Notes: generated from the letters alone by a model not told the origin. Counted from the stretch's first letter, positions 1-9,028 are shown. The stretch: 42,809 nucleotides of DNA from JAYWIG01 sp043789035 (GCA_043789035.1 JAYWIG010000216.1:1-42809); one strand, 5' to 3'. Numbers and translations: made by a program.

Positions 1-1
1 A

Positions 2-778
2 CCCTGCACTGGGTGGGCGCAAGGCGGCTCGCGTATTACCAATCCGAATGGCGCAAATAAAAGCCTAGGTTTGCTCACTGTACCTGTCGTGCAGCAGATG
101 GACCTTCAACTCGCTCAGAAAGCCAGCTACAGCGCAAATGATTTGGTAATTGTCGCCAGCGGCCCTAATGACGTATATGTACTAGCCGATGGAATTGCTG
201 CTGCCACTGCAAGTCTAGTTGCCTCCGGCACTTCACCGTCGAGCGCGCAAGCGCAAGTTTTACAAGGTGTGAATACGGCGGTTGTGGCTGCGGGAAATGA
301 ACTCGTAGACGCCATTGAAAAGAAAATTCTCGCGAAGGGCGCAATTTACGTGGCGCTGTTAACGTCGGATGATATTAACGGTACACCTTTTGCGGCCAGT
401 ATTGGTGCGGCCAATACAGTGATCGTTTCGCAACTTATTAGCCTATTAAATAGTACGATTGCCGATGGCATCAAAGCCAAGAACCTCAACGTTGTAACGC
501 TTGATACCAATAGTTTTACCAAATTGGTGTTGGCCGATCCCGGCGCTTATGGCATCGCTAATAAAACTGACCCCGCCTGCGATCCAGCAAAAATTGCCAC
601 CGTGAGCGGTGGATTAGTAACGACCGGTAACGCCTTACTGTGCTCCGCCTCTACTTTAAAGTCCGGTGTAGATGCCGATACTTGGATGTACGCCGATACC
701 CTTCACTACGCATCGCGCATGCACAAGCTATTGTCTGATTATGTGGTGTCGCAATTGGCAATTAAAGGTTGGTTTTAA
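2..778 (+). CDS. GDSL/SGNH-family esterase, 3' part only
   Basis: The reading frame is open to the left edge, so the start and the block I Gly-Asp-Ser-Leu nucleophile lie outside the window. What remains holds the other SGNH hallmarks: a Gly-Gly-Ser-Arg-Ile segment near the left edge (block II-like), Gly-Pro-Asn-Asp-Val-Tyr (block III, the oxyanion Asn) and, near the C-terminus, Asp-Thr-Leu-His (block V, the catalytic Asp and His). The family hydrolyses esters and is often secreted. The part seen ends in a normal hydrolase C-terminus with no beta-barrel after it, so it is not an autotransporter passenger. The first usual start codon in the visible frame is a TTG at 71, but the conserved block II upstream of it shows that this is internal. 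Substrate unknown. The stop codon directly abuts the ATG of hyi. Confidence 0.85.
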   Translation, partial: PCTGWAQGGSRITNPNGANKSLGLLTVPVVQQMDLQLAQKASYSANDLVIVASGPNDVYVLADGIAAATASLVASGTSPSSAQAQVLQGVNTAVVAAGNELVDAIEKKILAKGAIYVALLTSDDINGTPFAASIGAANTVIVSQLISLLNSTIADGIKAKNLNVVTLDTNSFTKLVLADPGAYGIANKTDPACDPAKIATVSGGLVTTGNALLCSASTLKSGVDADTWMYADTLHYASRMHKLLSDYVVSQLAIKGWF

Positions 779-1585
779 ATGAAGTTCGCAGCGAATTTAT
801 CGATGATGTACCAAGAGGTGCCCTTTATGGAGCGCTTTTCCGCAGCAGCGAAAGACGGGTTTAAAGCGGTGGAATTCTTGTTCCCCTATGCCTTCGATGC
901 GCATGCAATAAGAGCACAGCTCGATGCCAATGGTTTGCAGCAAGTGCTCTTCAATGCGCCACCAGGGAATTGGGATGGCAGCGATCGTGGCTTAGCGAGT
1001 CTTGTCGATCGCGAGGAAGAGTTTAAGCAGGGGATAGCGACGGCGATTTCCTATGCAAAGATTTTGAATTGCCCACGTGTGCATGTAATGGCAGGTCTGA
1101 TCTCTAAAGAAGCCTCTAACGATATTGGCTTACTTCGTGCGCAGTGGGCTCAGTACAAAAAGAGTTTGGTTTATGCAGCTACACAATTTGCCAACGCCGG
1201 TGTGATGGGGCTGATCGAACCGATTAATACCCGCGATGTGCCTGGCTACTTGATTAACCGCCAAGCGGATGCGCACCGTTTGGTTGATGAAGTATTGGCC
1301 GACGCCAAAGTCGATTCGCGTCACCTTCGAGTACAGATGGATTTGTACCATGTGCAAATCGTCGAAGGCGATGTGGCGATGAAAATCCGCCAATTCATTG
1401 ATGGTGTAGGCCACATTCAAATAGCTGGCGTACCTGAACGCCATGAGCCAAACCTAGGTGAAGTGAATTATCCGTACTTGTTTGCACTTCTTGATGAGCT
1501 TGGTTACAACGGTTGGATCGGTTGCGAGTATCGCCCCAAGGGCAACACCAGCGACGGGTTGGGTTGGTTACATGCCTATCTCTGA
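779..1585 (+). CDS. hyi: Hydroxypyruvate isomerase / 2-oxo-tetronate isomerase family
   Basis: The 268-residue protein is a full-length xylose-isomerase-like TIM barrel of the Hyi/OtnI family. It starts with the family's typical Phe-Ala-Ala-Asn-Leu-Ser-Met-Met-Tyr segment and carries the Phe-Asn-Ala-Pro-Pro-Gly-Asn-Trp motif, the Glu-Pro-Ile-Asn segment, Met-Asp-Leu-Tyr-His, and a C-terminal Gly-Cys-Glu-Tyr-Arg-Pro metal-site strand. Known members interconvert hydroxypyruvate and tartronate semialdehyde, or related 2-oxo-tetronates, in the cytoplasm. The gene follows the esterase stop with no gap and its last 14 bases overlap purC, so it is probably translated as part of the pur run. Which of the two isomerase substrates it uses cannot be read from the sequence. 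Confidence 0.88.
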   Translation: MKFAANLSMMYQEVPFMERFSAAAKDGFKAVEFLFPYAFDAHAIRAQLDANGLQQVLFNAPPGNWDGSDRGLASLVDREEEFKQGIATAISYAKILNCPRVHVMAGLISKEASNDIGLLRAQWAQYKKSLVYAATQFANAGVMGLIEPINTRDVPGYLINRQADAHRLVDEVLADAKVDSRHLRVQMDLYHVQIVEGDVAMKIRQFIDGVGHIQIAGVPERHEPNLGEVNYPYLFALLDELGYNGWIGCEYRPKGNTSDGLGWLHAYL

Positions 1586-2480
1586 GTTAGCCTCTTTAAA
1601 AAAACTGTCGCGCGGTAAAGTGCGTGATAACTATGCTGTCGGTGAGGATAAGCTTCTTATTGTCACCTCTGATCGTTTATCTGCCTTCGATGTCATCATG
1701 ACCGAACCCATCCCCGATAAGGGCAAGGTTCTGAATGCGATGGCGCTGTTCTGGTTCGATTACTTGCGTGATGTTGTGCCAAACCACTTGGTAGGCCCAC
1801 AAACCACCGATGCATTTTCAAAAGTTGTTAGCGCCGAAGACTTGCCGTTGGTGCAAGGCCGCTCGATGTTGGCGAAGCGCTTAAAGCCGATTTTGGTTGA
1901 GGCGGTGGTGCGCGGTTATGTGGTTGGCTCGGGTTGGAAAGATTACCAAGCAACTGGCGAGATTTGTGGTGTGCCGTTACCGAAAGGTTTGCAGCAAGCC
2001 CAGCAGTTGGCAACGCCCATCTTCACGCCAGCCGATAAGGCTGAAATGGGTGAGCATGATGAGAATATTTCTTTCGATGCGATGGTGAAAAAGATAGGTG
2101 CCCCTCTGGCCGAGAAAATTCGTGCCATTTCGTTAGAGTTGTACTCCAAGGCATCGGCGTTCGCCGCCACCAAAGGCATCATCATTGCCGACACAAAATT
2201 TGAATTCGGTTTAGATGAGAACAATGTGCTGCACTTGATGGACGAAGTGCTCACAGCCGATTCTTCACGCTTCTGGCCCGCCGAAACCTATAAAGCTGGT
2301 GTATCACCGCCATCATTCGATAAGCAGTTTGTACGTGATTATCTTGAAACTGTAACCACTTGGGGCAAAACAGCGCCAGCGCCTGCGTTACCACAGCCGG
2401 TCATCGATGGCACCGCAGCTAGGTATCGCGAAGCCTTGCAACGCCTAACCGGCAAAACTTTAGGAGAGAGTTTGCGATGA
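1572..2480 (+). CDS. purC: Phosphoribosylaminoimidazole-succinocarboxamide synthase (SAICAR synthetase)
   Basis: This enzyme joins aspartate to CAIR with ATP in de novo purine synthesis. The protein starts Met-Pro-Ile-Ser-Glu-Leu and then shows the family signature Leu-Ser-Arg-Gly-Lys-Val-Arg-Asp-Asn-Tyr and Ser-Asp-Arg-Leu-Ser-Ala-Phe-Asp-Val; further on come the Val-Val-Arg-Gly-Tyr-Val-Gly-Ser-Gly-Trp segment and a Leu-Met-Asp-Glu-Val-Leu-Thr-Ala-Asp-Ser-Ser-Arg-Phe-Trp block. The frame is open 30 codons further upstream, but that extension lies inside hyi and has no family similarity, so the ATG at 1572 is preferred; it gives 302 residues, usual for proteobacterial forms with the C-terminal extension. 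purE starts in an ATGA overlap at its stop. Confidence 0.95.
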   Translation: MPISELASLKKLSRGKVRDNYAVGEDKLLIVTSDRLSAFDVIMTEPIPDKGKVLNAMALFWFDYLRDVVPNHLVGPQTTDAFSKVVSAEDLPLVQGRSMLAKRLKPILVEAVVRGYVVGSGWKDYQATGEICGVPLPKGLQQAQQLATPIFTPADKAEMGEHDENISFDAMVKKIGAPLAEKIRAISLELYSKASAFAATKGIIIADTKFEFGLDENNVLHLMDEVLTADSSRFWPAETYKAGVSPPSFDKQFVRDYLETVTTWGKTAPAPALPQPVIDGTAARYREALQRLTGKTLGESLR

Positions 2481-2977
2481 GTGCAAAACCGCCTGTGATA
2501 CAAGTGGGTGTTGTGATGGGTTCCAGCAGTGATTGGGATGTGATGCAACATGCGGTGGCTATTTTGAAAGAGTTTGGTGTTGCGCATGAAGCAAAGGTCG
2601 TCTCTGCCCATCGTATGCCGGACGATATGTTTGCCTATGCATCAAGTGCGTTAGGTCGTGGGCTGAAAGCTATCATTGCCGGTGCCGGCGGCGCGGCCCA
2701 TTTACCTGGCATGATCTCGTCAAAAACCATAGTCCCTGTGCTTGGTGTGCCAGTACCCAGCAAATACTTACGTGGTGAAGATTCTTTGCTCTCTATTGTC
2801 CAAATGCCTAAAGGTGTGCCAGTTGCAACCTTCGCGATTGGCGAAGCCGGTGCTGCAAATGCAGCGTTGTACGCTATTGCAATGCTAGCAACCACCGACG
2901 CTGAGTTAGGTGCTAAATTGCAGGCCTATCGAGCCACGCAAACGGCAGCAGCTCGTGCGATGTCGTTGCCACAATGA
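2477..2977 (+). CDS. purE: N5-carboxyaminoimidazole ribonucleotide mutase (class I PurE)
   Basis: This 166-residue protein is a complete class I PurE, which moves the carboxyl of N5-CAIR to C4 to give CAIR. It shows the Gly-Ser-Ser-Ser-Asp-Trp nucleotide loop near residue 15, the Ser-Ala-His-Arg motif, the Ala-Gly-Ala-Gly-Gly-Ala-Ala-His-Leu-Pro-Gly catalytic segment and the Gly-Val-Pro-Val-Pro-Ser loop. It overlaps purC by four bases (ATGA) and is followed six bases later by purK, its partner that makes N5-CAIR, so the two are translationally linked. Confidence 0.96.
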   Translation: MSAKPPVIQVGVVMGSSSDWDVMQHAVAILKEFGVAHEAKVVSAHRMPDDMFAYASSALGRGLKAIIAGAGGAAHLPGMISSKTIVPVLGVPVPSKYLRGEDSLLSIVQMPKGVPVATFAIGEAGAANAALYAIAMLATTDAELGAKLQAYRATQTAAARAMSLPQ

Positions 2978-2983
2978 ACATCT

Positions 2984-4156
2984 ATGAGCAATGAATTGAA
3001 TTTCCCCATACTGCCGCCTGCTTGGTTAGGTGTGATGGGTGGTGGGCAGCTAGGCCGTATGTTTTGCCATGCGGCGCAAAGCATGGGCTACAAGGTTTGC
3101 GTACTCGACCCTGATCCGAATAGCCCCGCTGGTGCCGCAGCCGACAAGCATTTGCTGGCGGACTATCTAGACGAAAAGGCTTTGTCTGAAATGGCAACTC
3201 AGTGCGCAGCTGTGACTACTGAGTTTGAAAATGTGCCTGCCAAGGCCTTAGAGTTCTTAGCCCACCGCTGCAAGGTGAGCCCCGGTGCTAAACCTGTATC
3301 TATTGCTCAAGATCGCGTATTAGAGAAACAGTTCGCGCAATCGGCGGGTGCCAGAGTTGCACCTTTCGCCGCAATCAATAGCGACGCTGATGTTGCCAAA
3401 ACAACCGATGATTTGTATCCGGGAATTTTGAAATCAGCGCGCATGGGTTATGACGGTAAAGGCCAAGTGCGGGTTGCTAATAGAGAAGAAGCACGGGCTG
3501 CTTTCGTTGGATTAAAGCGCGTGTCTTGTGTGCTTGAGAAGCAATTGCAATTACTGCGTGAGGTCTCCGTCGTGTTGGGTAGAAGTGCCGATGGTGCGAT
3601 TGTATGTTTACCGATTGCGGAGAACGAACATCGAAATGGCATATTGGCACGAACGATAGTGCCCGCCCGTATAGATGAGCGTTTGGCTTCCGAGGTGACT
3701 CAAGCCGCTGGCAAGATTGCTCAAACACTTGATTATGTCGGTGTGCTTTGCGTGGAGTTCTTCATCGTCAATGGCATAGATGGCTTAACTTGGGTTGTCA
3801 ATGAAATGGCACCACGGCCGCATAATTCGGGTCACTATTCGATTAACGCCTGCATTACTAGCCAGTTTGAGTTGCAAGTTAGAGCGATGGCGGGTCTGCC
3901 AATGCCATCGGGAAGTGCGAATGCCATGAGCGCATCAGTGATGCTTAATGTATTGGGCGATATTTGGCCTGCCTCGGGCGAACCAGCCTGGGATACTGTC
4001 TTAAGCAACCCTTTCGTGAAATTGCACTTGTACGGCAAAGCGGATGCTAGGCTTGGGCGAAAGATGGGGCATATCACCTTAGTGGGTGCTGGTTTAGACG
4101 AATTGCTGGCGCACGCCGATGCGGTTGCTTCGCGTCTAGGCATACCGACGGCTTGA
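2984..4156 (+). CDS. purK: N5-carboxyaminoimidazole ribonucleotide synthase
   Basis: PurK is an ATP-grasp enzyme that makes N5-CAIR from AIR, bicarbonate and ATP. The 390-residue protein has the N-terminal Leu-Gly-Val-Met-Gly-Gly-Gly-Gln-Leu-Gly-Arg nucleotide loop, the Asp-Pro-Asp-Pro-Asn-Ser-Pro-Ala segment, the Thr-Glu-Phe-Glu-Asn-Val motif, the Gly-Tyr-Asp-Gly-Lys-Gly-Gln ATP-grasp loop and the Asn-Glu-Met-Ala-Pro-Arg-Pro-His-Asn-Ser-Gly-His motif typical of the family. It sits directly after purE and its stop codon overlaps the start of the Sua5-like gene by one base (TGATG). Confidence 0.96.
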   Translation: MSNELNFPILPPAWLGVMGGGQLGRMFCHAAQSMGYKVCVLDPDPNSPAGAAADKHLLADYLDEKALSEMATQCAAVTTEFENVPAKALEFLAHRCKVSPGAKPVSIAQDRVLEKQFAQSAGARVAPFAAINSDADVAKTTDDLYPGILKSARMGYDGKGQVRVANREEARAAFVGLKRVSCVLEKQLQLLREVSVVLGRSADGAIVCLPIAENEHRNGILARTIVPARIDERLASEVTQAAGKIAQTLDYVGVLCVEFFIVNGIDGLTWVVNEMAPRPHNSGHYSINACITSQFELQVRAMAGLPMPSGSANAMSASVMLNVLGDIWPASGEPAWDTVLSNPFVKLHLYGKADARLGRKMGHITLVGAGLDELLAHADAVASRLGIPTA

Positions 4157-5154
4157 TGCTTACATCAGATGAATATTTATTTGCCGCTGCGCATGCGCTG
4201 TTGGCCGGTGAACTCGTCGCTATTCCTACTGAAACCGTATACGGCTTAGGTGCTGATGCAAGTAATCCGATTGCGGTGAATCGAGTATATGAAGTCAAAG
4301 GTAGGCCAGCTGATCACCCGTTGATTGTGCATGTGGCTTCGCTTGAACACTGCCATGTTTGGGTGGACGAAGCCAGCGTTTTGAATCGTTTAACTATGTT
4401 GGGTAAAGCCTTTTGGCCTGGCCCGCTGACGATGATTGTGCCGCGCAAAAAAGATGCGCCAGCTTATGCGAGTGCAGGGCAGGGCACAGTCGGTTTGCGT
4501 GTGCCTGCCCATGGCATAGCAACAACACTATTAAACAAATTTCATGAGCTAGGTGGTTTAGGGATTGCGGCACCATCGGCGAATCGATTTGGTAAAGTCA
4601 GCCCAACGTCTGCCGCGCACGTCCGTGCTGATCTGGGATCCGATGTGCCTTGGGTGATTGATGGCGGTGACTGCGAAGTCGGACTTGAATCGACCATAGT
4701 GGATCTTTGCACTACGCCACCAAGAATCTTGAGGCCGGGTGCGATTTCAGCATTGGAAATTTCGCAATGCTTGGATGAGTTAGTCGCTGATGGGGCTAAT
4801 AGTGCAAGTCCACAGGTTTCCGGTTCGCTGGCTTCGCACTATGCGCCAGATACTCCTTTGAAGCTGCTGACTTCCGATGATTTAGTGAGCACGGCGCAGG
4901 CGGTAACAGGTCGAAAGATTGGCATTTGGGCTAGCCAAACTACCTGCAGTCGTTTAATGTTGCCCAATTTACAAGGGCACTTCAAAGTAGCTCATTCGAA
5001 ACCGAAAGACTATGCTCATGAGCTGTATGCGGTGCTGCGTAGTATAGATACTTGGGGCGTGACCGAGGTATTCATCGAGCAACCTCCAGATGCTGGGATG
5101 CCAGAATGGAACGCCGTTATCGATAGGTTACAGCGGGCTAGCTTCGCTGCATAA
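4156..5154 (+). CDS. Sua5/YciO/YrdC-type L-threonylcarbamoyladenylate synthase
   Basis: The enzyme makes threonylcarbamoyl-AMP from threonine, bicarbonate and ATP for the t6A37 modification of tRNAs that read ANN codons. The N-terminal YrdC domain has Pro-Thr-Glu-Thr-Val-Tyr-Gly-Leu-Gly and Lys-Gly-Arg-Pro-Ala-Asp-His-Pro-Leu, then Ala-Pro-Ser-Ala-Asn-Arg-Phe-Gly. The C-terminal part, with Gly-Ser-Leu-Ala-Ser-His-Tyr-Ala-Pro, is the extra Sua5 domain, so this is the long Sua5 form (332 residues), not the short TsaC. A TTG one codon upstream is possible, but the ATG at 4156 overlaps the purK stop as TGATG and is the natural coupled start. The gene's last bases lie just ahead of the dehydratase gene. 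Confidence 0.9.
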   Translation: MLTSDEYLFAAAHALLAGELVAIPTETVYGLGADASNPIAVNRVYEVKGRPADHPLIVHVASLEHCHVWVDEASVLNRLTMLGKAFWPGPLTMIVPRKKDAPAYASAGQGTVGLRVPAHGIATTLLNKFHELGGLGIAAPSANRFGKVSPTSAAHVRADLGSDVPWVIDGGDCEVGLESTIVDLCTTPPRILRPGAISALEISQCLDELVADGANSASPQVSGSLASHYAPDTPLKLLTSDDLVSTAQAVTGRKIGIWASQTTCSRLMLPNLQGHFKVAHSKPKDYAHELYAVLRSIDTWGVTEVFIEQPPDAGMPEWNAVIDRLQRASFAA

Positions 5155-5161
5155 TGTGTTT

Positions 5162-6892
5162 ATGACATCTAAAAAGCAACCCACTCAAACCATGCCAGAT
5201 GGCACCGGTTTTAAAAAAGGCCTAACCAGCTATGGTGATAAAGATTTTTCTTTATTCCTGCGCAAAGCCTTCATCAAAGGCGCTGGATACACAGACGCAG
5301 CGTTAGAGCGCCCAGTGATTGGCATTGCCAATACTGGCAGCGCCTACAACCCATGCCACGGTAACGCTCCGCAATTGATCGAAGCGGTCAAACGTGGCGT
5401 GATGTTGGCCGGTGGCTTGCCGATGGATTTCCCGACAATCTCGGTGCATGAGAGTTTTGCTTCTCCAACGAGTATGTATCTGCGCAACCTGATGTCCATG
5501 GACACCGAAGAAATGATTCGCGCACAACCGATGGATGCGGTGGTCTTAATCGGTGGTTGCGATAAAACTGTGCCTGCGCAGTTAATGGGCGCAGCGTCGG
5601 CAGGGCTACCAGCGGTTCAGTTGATTACTGGCTCAATGCTGACTGGTACACATAGAGGTGCCCGAGTTGGCGCTTGTACAGATTGCCGACGTTATTGGGC
5701 AAAGTTTCGCGCCAATGAAATTGATAGCGAAGAAATTGCCGATGTGAATAATCAGTTGGTGGCTAGCGTGGGTACATGCTCAGTCATGGGTACAGCAAGC
5801 ACCATGGCGTGTATTGCGGAAGCACTTGGCATGACAGTACCCGGTGGTGCTTCGCCGCCTGCTGTGACGGCAGATCGTATTCGCGTGGCTGAAGAAACTG
5901 GTGCTCTCGCTGTCAAGATGGCGCATGAGCGTTTAACCATCGACAAAATCTTGACTCCCCAAGCCTTCGAGAATGCCATGCGCGTACTGTTGGCTATTGG
6001 AGGCTCCACCAACGCAATTATTCACTTGGCCGCGATTGCAGGCCGTATGGGCATGGAAGTAAATTTAGATGCTCTGGATAAGATGGGGCGTGATACACCT
6101 GTCTTACTCGATTTAAAGCCTTCTGGCGAGCACTACATGGAAGACTTCCACGCTGCTGGTGGTATGGCAACTCTGTTGAGAGAGTTAAAGCCTTTATTGA
6201 ACTTAGACGCGCTTACCGTGACAGGACGGACGTTAGGTGAAGAAATTGCCGCTGCCGGCGATGGGTTCCAACAATCGGTTGTGAAAACCATGAGCAAGCC
6301 GATCTATCCACAAGGTGGCATTGCAGTTTTGCGTGGCAATTTAGCGCCGGGTGGTGCCATCATTAAGCAATCGGCAGCAAGTGCTAACTTAATGGAACAT
6401 GAAGCGAGGGCGGTAGTGTTTGAGAACGCGCAGGACTTAGCCAATCGAATTGATAGTGATGACTTAGATGTCACACCCGATGATATTTTGGTGCTCAAGA
6501 ATATTGGCCCCAAAGGTGCACCCGGCATGCCAGAGGCAGGTGCTTTTCCAATCCCTTTAAAACTAGCCCGCGCTGGGGTGAAGGACATGGTTCGTATTTC
6601 AGACGGTCGCATGAGCGGCACAGCTTATGGCACGGTGGTATTGCATGTCACTCCAGAATCCGCTGTCGGTGGGCCATTGGCGTATGTACAAAGCGGCGAT
6701 CGTATTCGTTTGAGTGTGGTGAATCGAGAAATCGCGCTGTTAGTTTCTGATGCAGAATTAGCCCGACGTGCCAAAAATTCGCCGGTGACCGTGCCAAATG
6801 CGCCTAGAGGCTATAAGAAGCTATTTTTACAGAGCGTGCTGCAAGCCGATCAGGGCGTGGATTTTGATTTTTTGAAGGCAACGCCCAAGTAA
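5162..6892 (+). CDS. IlvD/Edd-family dehydratase, sugar-acid type
   Basis: This 576-residue Fe-S dehydratase matches the IlvD/Edd family in length. The probable cluster ligands are Cys65 (Asn-Pro-Cys-His-Gly-Asn), Cys133 (Gly-Gly-Cys-Asp-Lys-Thr-Val-Pro-Ala) and Cys206 (Gly-Thr-Cys-Ser-Val-Met-Gly-Thr-Ala-Ser-Thr-Met). The last two motifs, and the Gly-Ala-Cys-Thr-Asp-Cys-Arg-Arg-Tyr-Trp segment, resemble the pentonate/hexonate dehydratase branch (L-arabinonate dehydratase-like) more than true dihydroxyacid dehydratase, which has Gly-Gly-Cys-Asp-Lys-Asn and Ala-Cys-Gly-Gly-Met. So a sugar-acid substrate is inferred, but an IlvD role is not excluded. An open frame 24 codons upstream overlaps the Sua5-like gene without family similarity; the ATG at 5162 is preferred. 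It ends in a hairpin terminator. Confidence 0.85.
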   Translation: MTSKKQPTQTMPDGTGFKKGLTSYGDKDFSLFLRKAFIKGAGYTDAALERPVIGIANTGSAYNPCHGNAPQLIEAVKRGVMLAGGLPMDFPTISVHESFASPTSMYLRNLMSMDTEEMIRAQPMDAVVLIGGCDKTVPAQLMGAASAGLPAVQLITGSMLTGTHRGARVGACTDCRRYWAKFRANEIDSEEIADVNNQLVASVGTCSVMGTASTMACIAEALGMTVPGGASPPAVTADRIRVAEETGALAVKMAHERLTIDKILTPQAFENAMRVLLAIGGSTNAIIHLAAIAGRMGMEVNLDALDKMGRDTPVLLDLKPSGEHYMEDFHAAGGMATLLRELKPLLNLDALTVTGRTLGEEIAAAGDGFQQSVVKTMSKPIYPQGGIAVLRGNLAPGGAIIKQSAASANLMEHEARAVVFENAQDLANRIDSDDLDVTPDDILVLKNIGPKGAPGMPEAGAFPIPLKLARAGVKDMVRISDGRMSGTAYGTVVLHVTPESAVGGPLAYVQSGDRIRLSVVNREIALLVSDAELARRAKNSPVTVPNAPRGYKKLFLQSVLQADQGVDFDFLKATPK

Positions 6893-6893
6893 C

Positions 6894-6917
6894 CTGACGA
6901 CCGATGGTCAGTTTTTT
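6894..6917 (+). terminator. Rho-independent terminator after the pur run
   Basis: CTGAC (6894-6898) pairs with GTCAG (6907-6911) and is followed at once by six T (6912-6917). It starts two bases after the dehydratase stop codon and would close the operon. An alternative inner stem GACC/GGTC is also possible. The stem is short, so its strength is uncertain. Confidence 0.65.
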
Positions 6918-7030
6918 AATCTGCAGGTCTGGCTGAGGCATCCATTGGTACTTTGTCTCTTCTTCCGTTCCTCCTGAACCCTTATGTTTGTGAAGGATAG
7001 TTAACTCATCTCACATATAAAGGTTCTCTG

Positions 7031-9028
7031 ATGAAGAAAAGTGTCAAGCGTTCAAGTTACGTTCTTGCAAGTGCAAGTTTATTGGTCCTGAGTGCTTGCG
7101 GTGGGGGTGGTGGTACTACGACTACAACGCCTGTAGCACAAGCCGTTGTAACGCCAGTTGCAACTACCTTTACCCTAAGCGGCACTGCTGCGACTGGTGC
7201 TGCGCTGTCTGGCGCGAACATCATCGTTACAGACAAAGACGGAAAAGAAGTTTGTAACGTCATTGCTGCCGCGGACGGCACCTATTCGTGTACTATCCCC
7301 CTAACTGCAAAAGGCCCGTTTGTCATCGTTGCGACGCTAGATGCACAAAGTCTGGGGAGTACAGTTGCTGAAGCCGTTACTTCGACAGCGAATATTTCTC
7401 CTTTAACTAACCTGATTGCTGCGCGTCTATCGCCATCTGGCGATCCGACTAAGCTTGTAGAAGAGCTTAAGGCGAATAATGCGTTGTTCGATAAGGCGGC
7501 ATTGAAAGCCAAAGTTGATGACTTGCTAGCGGCGCTAAAACCTTTGTTGGATGCGCTTGGCGATGGCACGAACCCTATCACCGGAACATTTAAGGCAGAC
7601 GGCACTGGTCATGACAGATTGCTTGATGCGATACAGGTCAGCGTTAGGCCAGATGGCAGTGGATCGAATATCGAATTAACGGTAAAAACATCAGGCGCGT
7701 CTAGCGCTGCACCGATTTCCGTCTCATTCCGCAGCAATACTCAAACAGCGCCTGTGATGGCACCAGTGACCGAAGCTGCTCTACCTGTAACTGGCGTTCC
7801 AATCTTGGTATCGTCGTTCTTATCGAAGATGCAGACTTGTTATGCACTACCAGCCGCAGATCGTGTAACGGGTGTTGTGTCAACCGGCCTAGCCTCAGAT
7901 TCCACAGTCAAGGCACCAGCCTGCAAAGCGCTATTTGTGAATGACGACCCGGCAACCTATTTGAGTAATGGTCAAACCATCGGTTCATCGAGAACAACGA
8001 ATAACTTTTCTGGCTTGTTTCGCGACGGTGCAACCGGTTTGAAAGTAGATCGCGGCAATTTAGAGTTTCTTCGCCCAAATGGCGATATGGTGATTACCTA
8101 TCGCTGGGTTGATGTCGCAGGCAATACTGATAACGAGCAAGTAGTCGTACGTAAGGTTGGCAGTGATCTTCAATTGATTGGTAACCAATATGCATACAAC
8201 GCGAATGTTCGTGCATGGGTACAGAATAGGGATTTCATTAACACCCCGAGCTTTAGTTATTCGGCCACTGGCTACAACGTTGCCATCAAAAACCAAACTG
8301 ATTCGCTCGGTGCACCAATTTTTTCAAGGGTTGACGTGACATCGCCCACTGGCGCTGCGTTGACCTTCGTTCCCTCGGCTGGCCGTAGTAACCTGGTATT
8401 GCAGCAAGGTGCCTCAACCTTTAACACCAGTGTGATTCGTCTAGCGGCGAAATATATTGACCCTGCTACCGTTGGAAATCCGGCCGACAAAGAAGGTGTT
8501 AACTTGTTCTTCAAAGCGACACAAGCGACAGATACTGAGCTCGCAGCGATTCCCGATCAAGGCGTATGGACATTGAAGTTTGTGCATGCGGACACATCGA
8601 AAGCCGACGTAACACAAGCCTATAAGACAACCTCTAGAGCGCCGACATTGGCCGAGGCAAGTTACATGACTTTTGCGAACGTTACGCCGAGTTGGAGAAG
8701 CGAGTCGATTGCAGACACGGCTACTAACGGTGTGTTCTTGTTTGGTGCGCCATCTGTTGCAAACCCAAATAGGATTGATTTTTCAGCTAACAATAATCAA
8801 GACGCGTGGTTGGTACCTTCGGGTGCCTTGGCGCCGACTAGCGTAACTGCATATGGAAGAGCACCTCGGATTTCTTCAACACAATTAGGCGTTTCTTTTG
8901 ACGACGGCTCGACGGTTGCAACTAATGCACGCAAAGTCATTATCAATTGCTCGTCTCAGTCGGCAGCTGATCTACATTGCGCAACCGTAGCAAGCACCAC
9001 CAATCCACCTGTGAATGTGACTCAATAG
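7031..9028 (+). CDS. Large secreted lipoprotein of unknown function
   Basis: A 665-residue protein with a lipoprotein signal peptide: Lys/Arg-rich start, a hydrophobic stretch and the lipobox Leu-Ser-Ala-Cys (Cys at residue 22), followed by a run of Gly and Thr that looks like a flexible tether. Residues of about 45 to 110 (Thr-Leu-Ser-Gly-Thr-Ala-Ala-Thr-Gly-Ala-Ala-Leu, then Val-Thr-Asp-Lys-Asp-Gly-Lys, Asp-Gly-Thr-Tyr-Ser-Cys) resemble a carboxypeptidase-regulatory/Ig-like beta-sandwich repeat. The rest is Thr/Ser/Asn/Ala-rich without a catalytic motif that I can recognise. It stands alone between a terminator upstream and a convergent transporter operon. Likely outer-membrane anchored; function unknown. 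Confidence 0.8.
   Translation: MKKSVKRSSYVLASASLLVLSACGGGGGTTTTTPVAQAVVTPVATTFTLSGTAATGAALSGANIIVTDKDGKEVCNVIAAADGTYSCTIPLTAKGPFVIVATLDAQSLGSTVAEAVTSTANISPLTNLIAARLSPSGDPTKLVEELKANNALFDKAALKAKVDDLLAALKPLLDALGDGTNPITGTFKADGTGHDRLLDAIQVSVRPDGSGSNIELTVKTSGASSAAPISVSFRSNTQTAPVMAPVTEAALPVTGVPILVSSFLSKMQTCYALPAADRVTGVVSTGLASDSTVKAPACKALFVNDDPATYLSNGQTIGSSRTTNNFSGLFRDGATGLKVDRGNLEFLRPNGDMVITYRWVDVAGNTDNEQVVVRKVGSDLQLIGNQYAYNANVRAWVQNRDFINTPSFSYSATGYNVAIKNQTDSLGAPIFSRVDVTSPTGAALTFVPSAGRSNLVLQQGASTFNTSVIRLAAKYIDPATVGNPADKEGVNLFFKATQATDTELAAIPDQGVWTLKFVHADTSKADVTQAYKTTSRAPTLAEASYMTFANVTPSWRSESIADTATNGVFLFGAPSVANPNRIDFSANNNQDAWLVPSGALAPTSVTAYGRAPRISSTQLGVSFDDGSTVATNARKVIINCSSQSAADLHCATVASTTNPPVNVTQ

Noticed and set aside
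1482..1571. Longer N-terminus for PurC
   Set aside because: The added 30 residues lie inside the hyi coding region and lack PurC similarity; the family start is at 1572.
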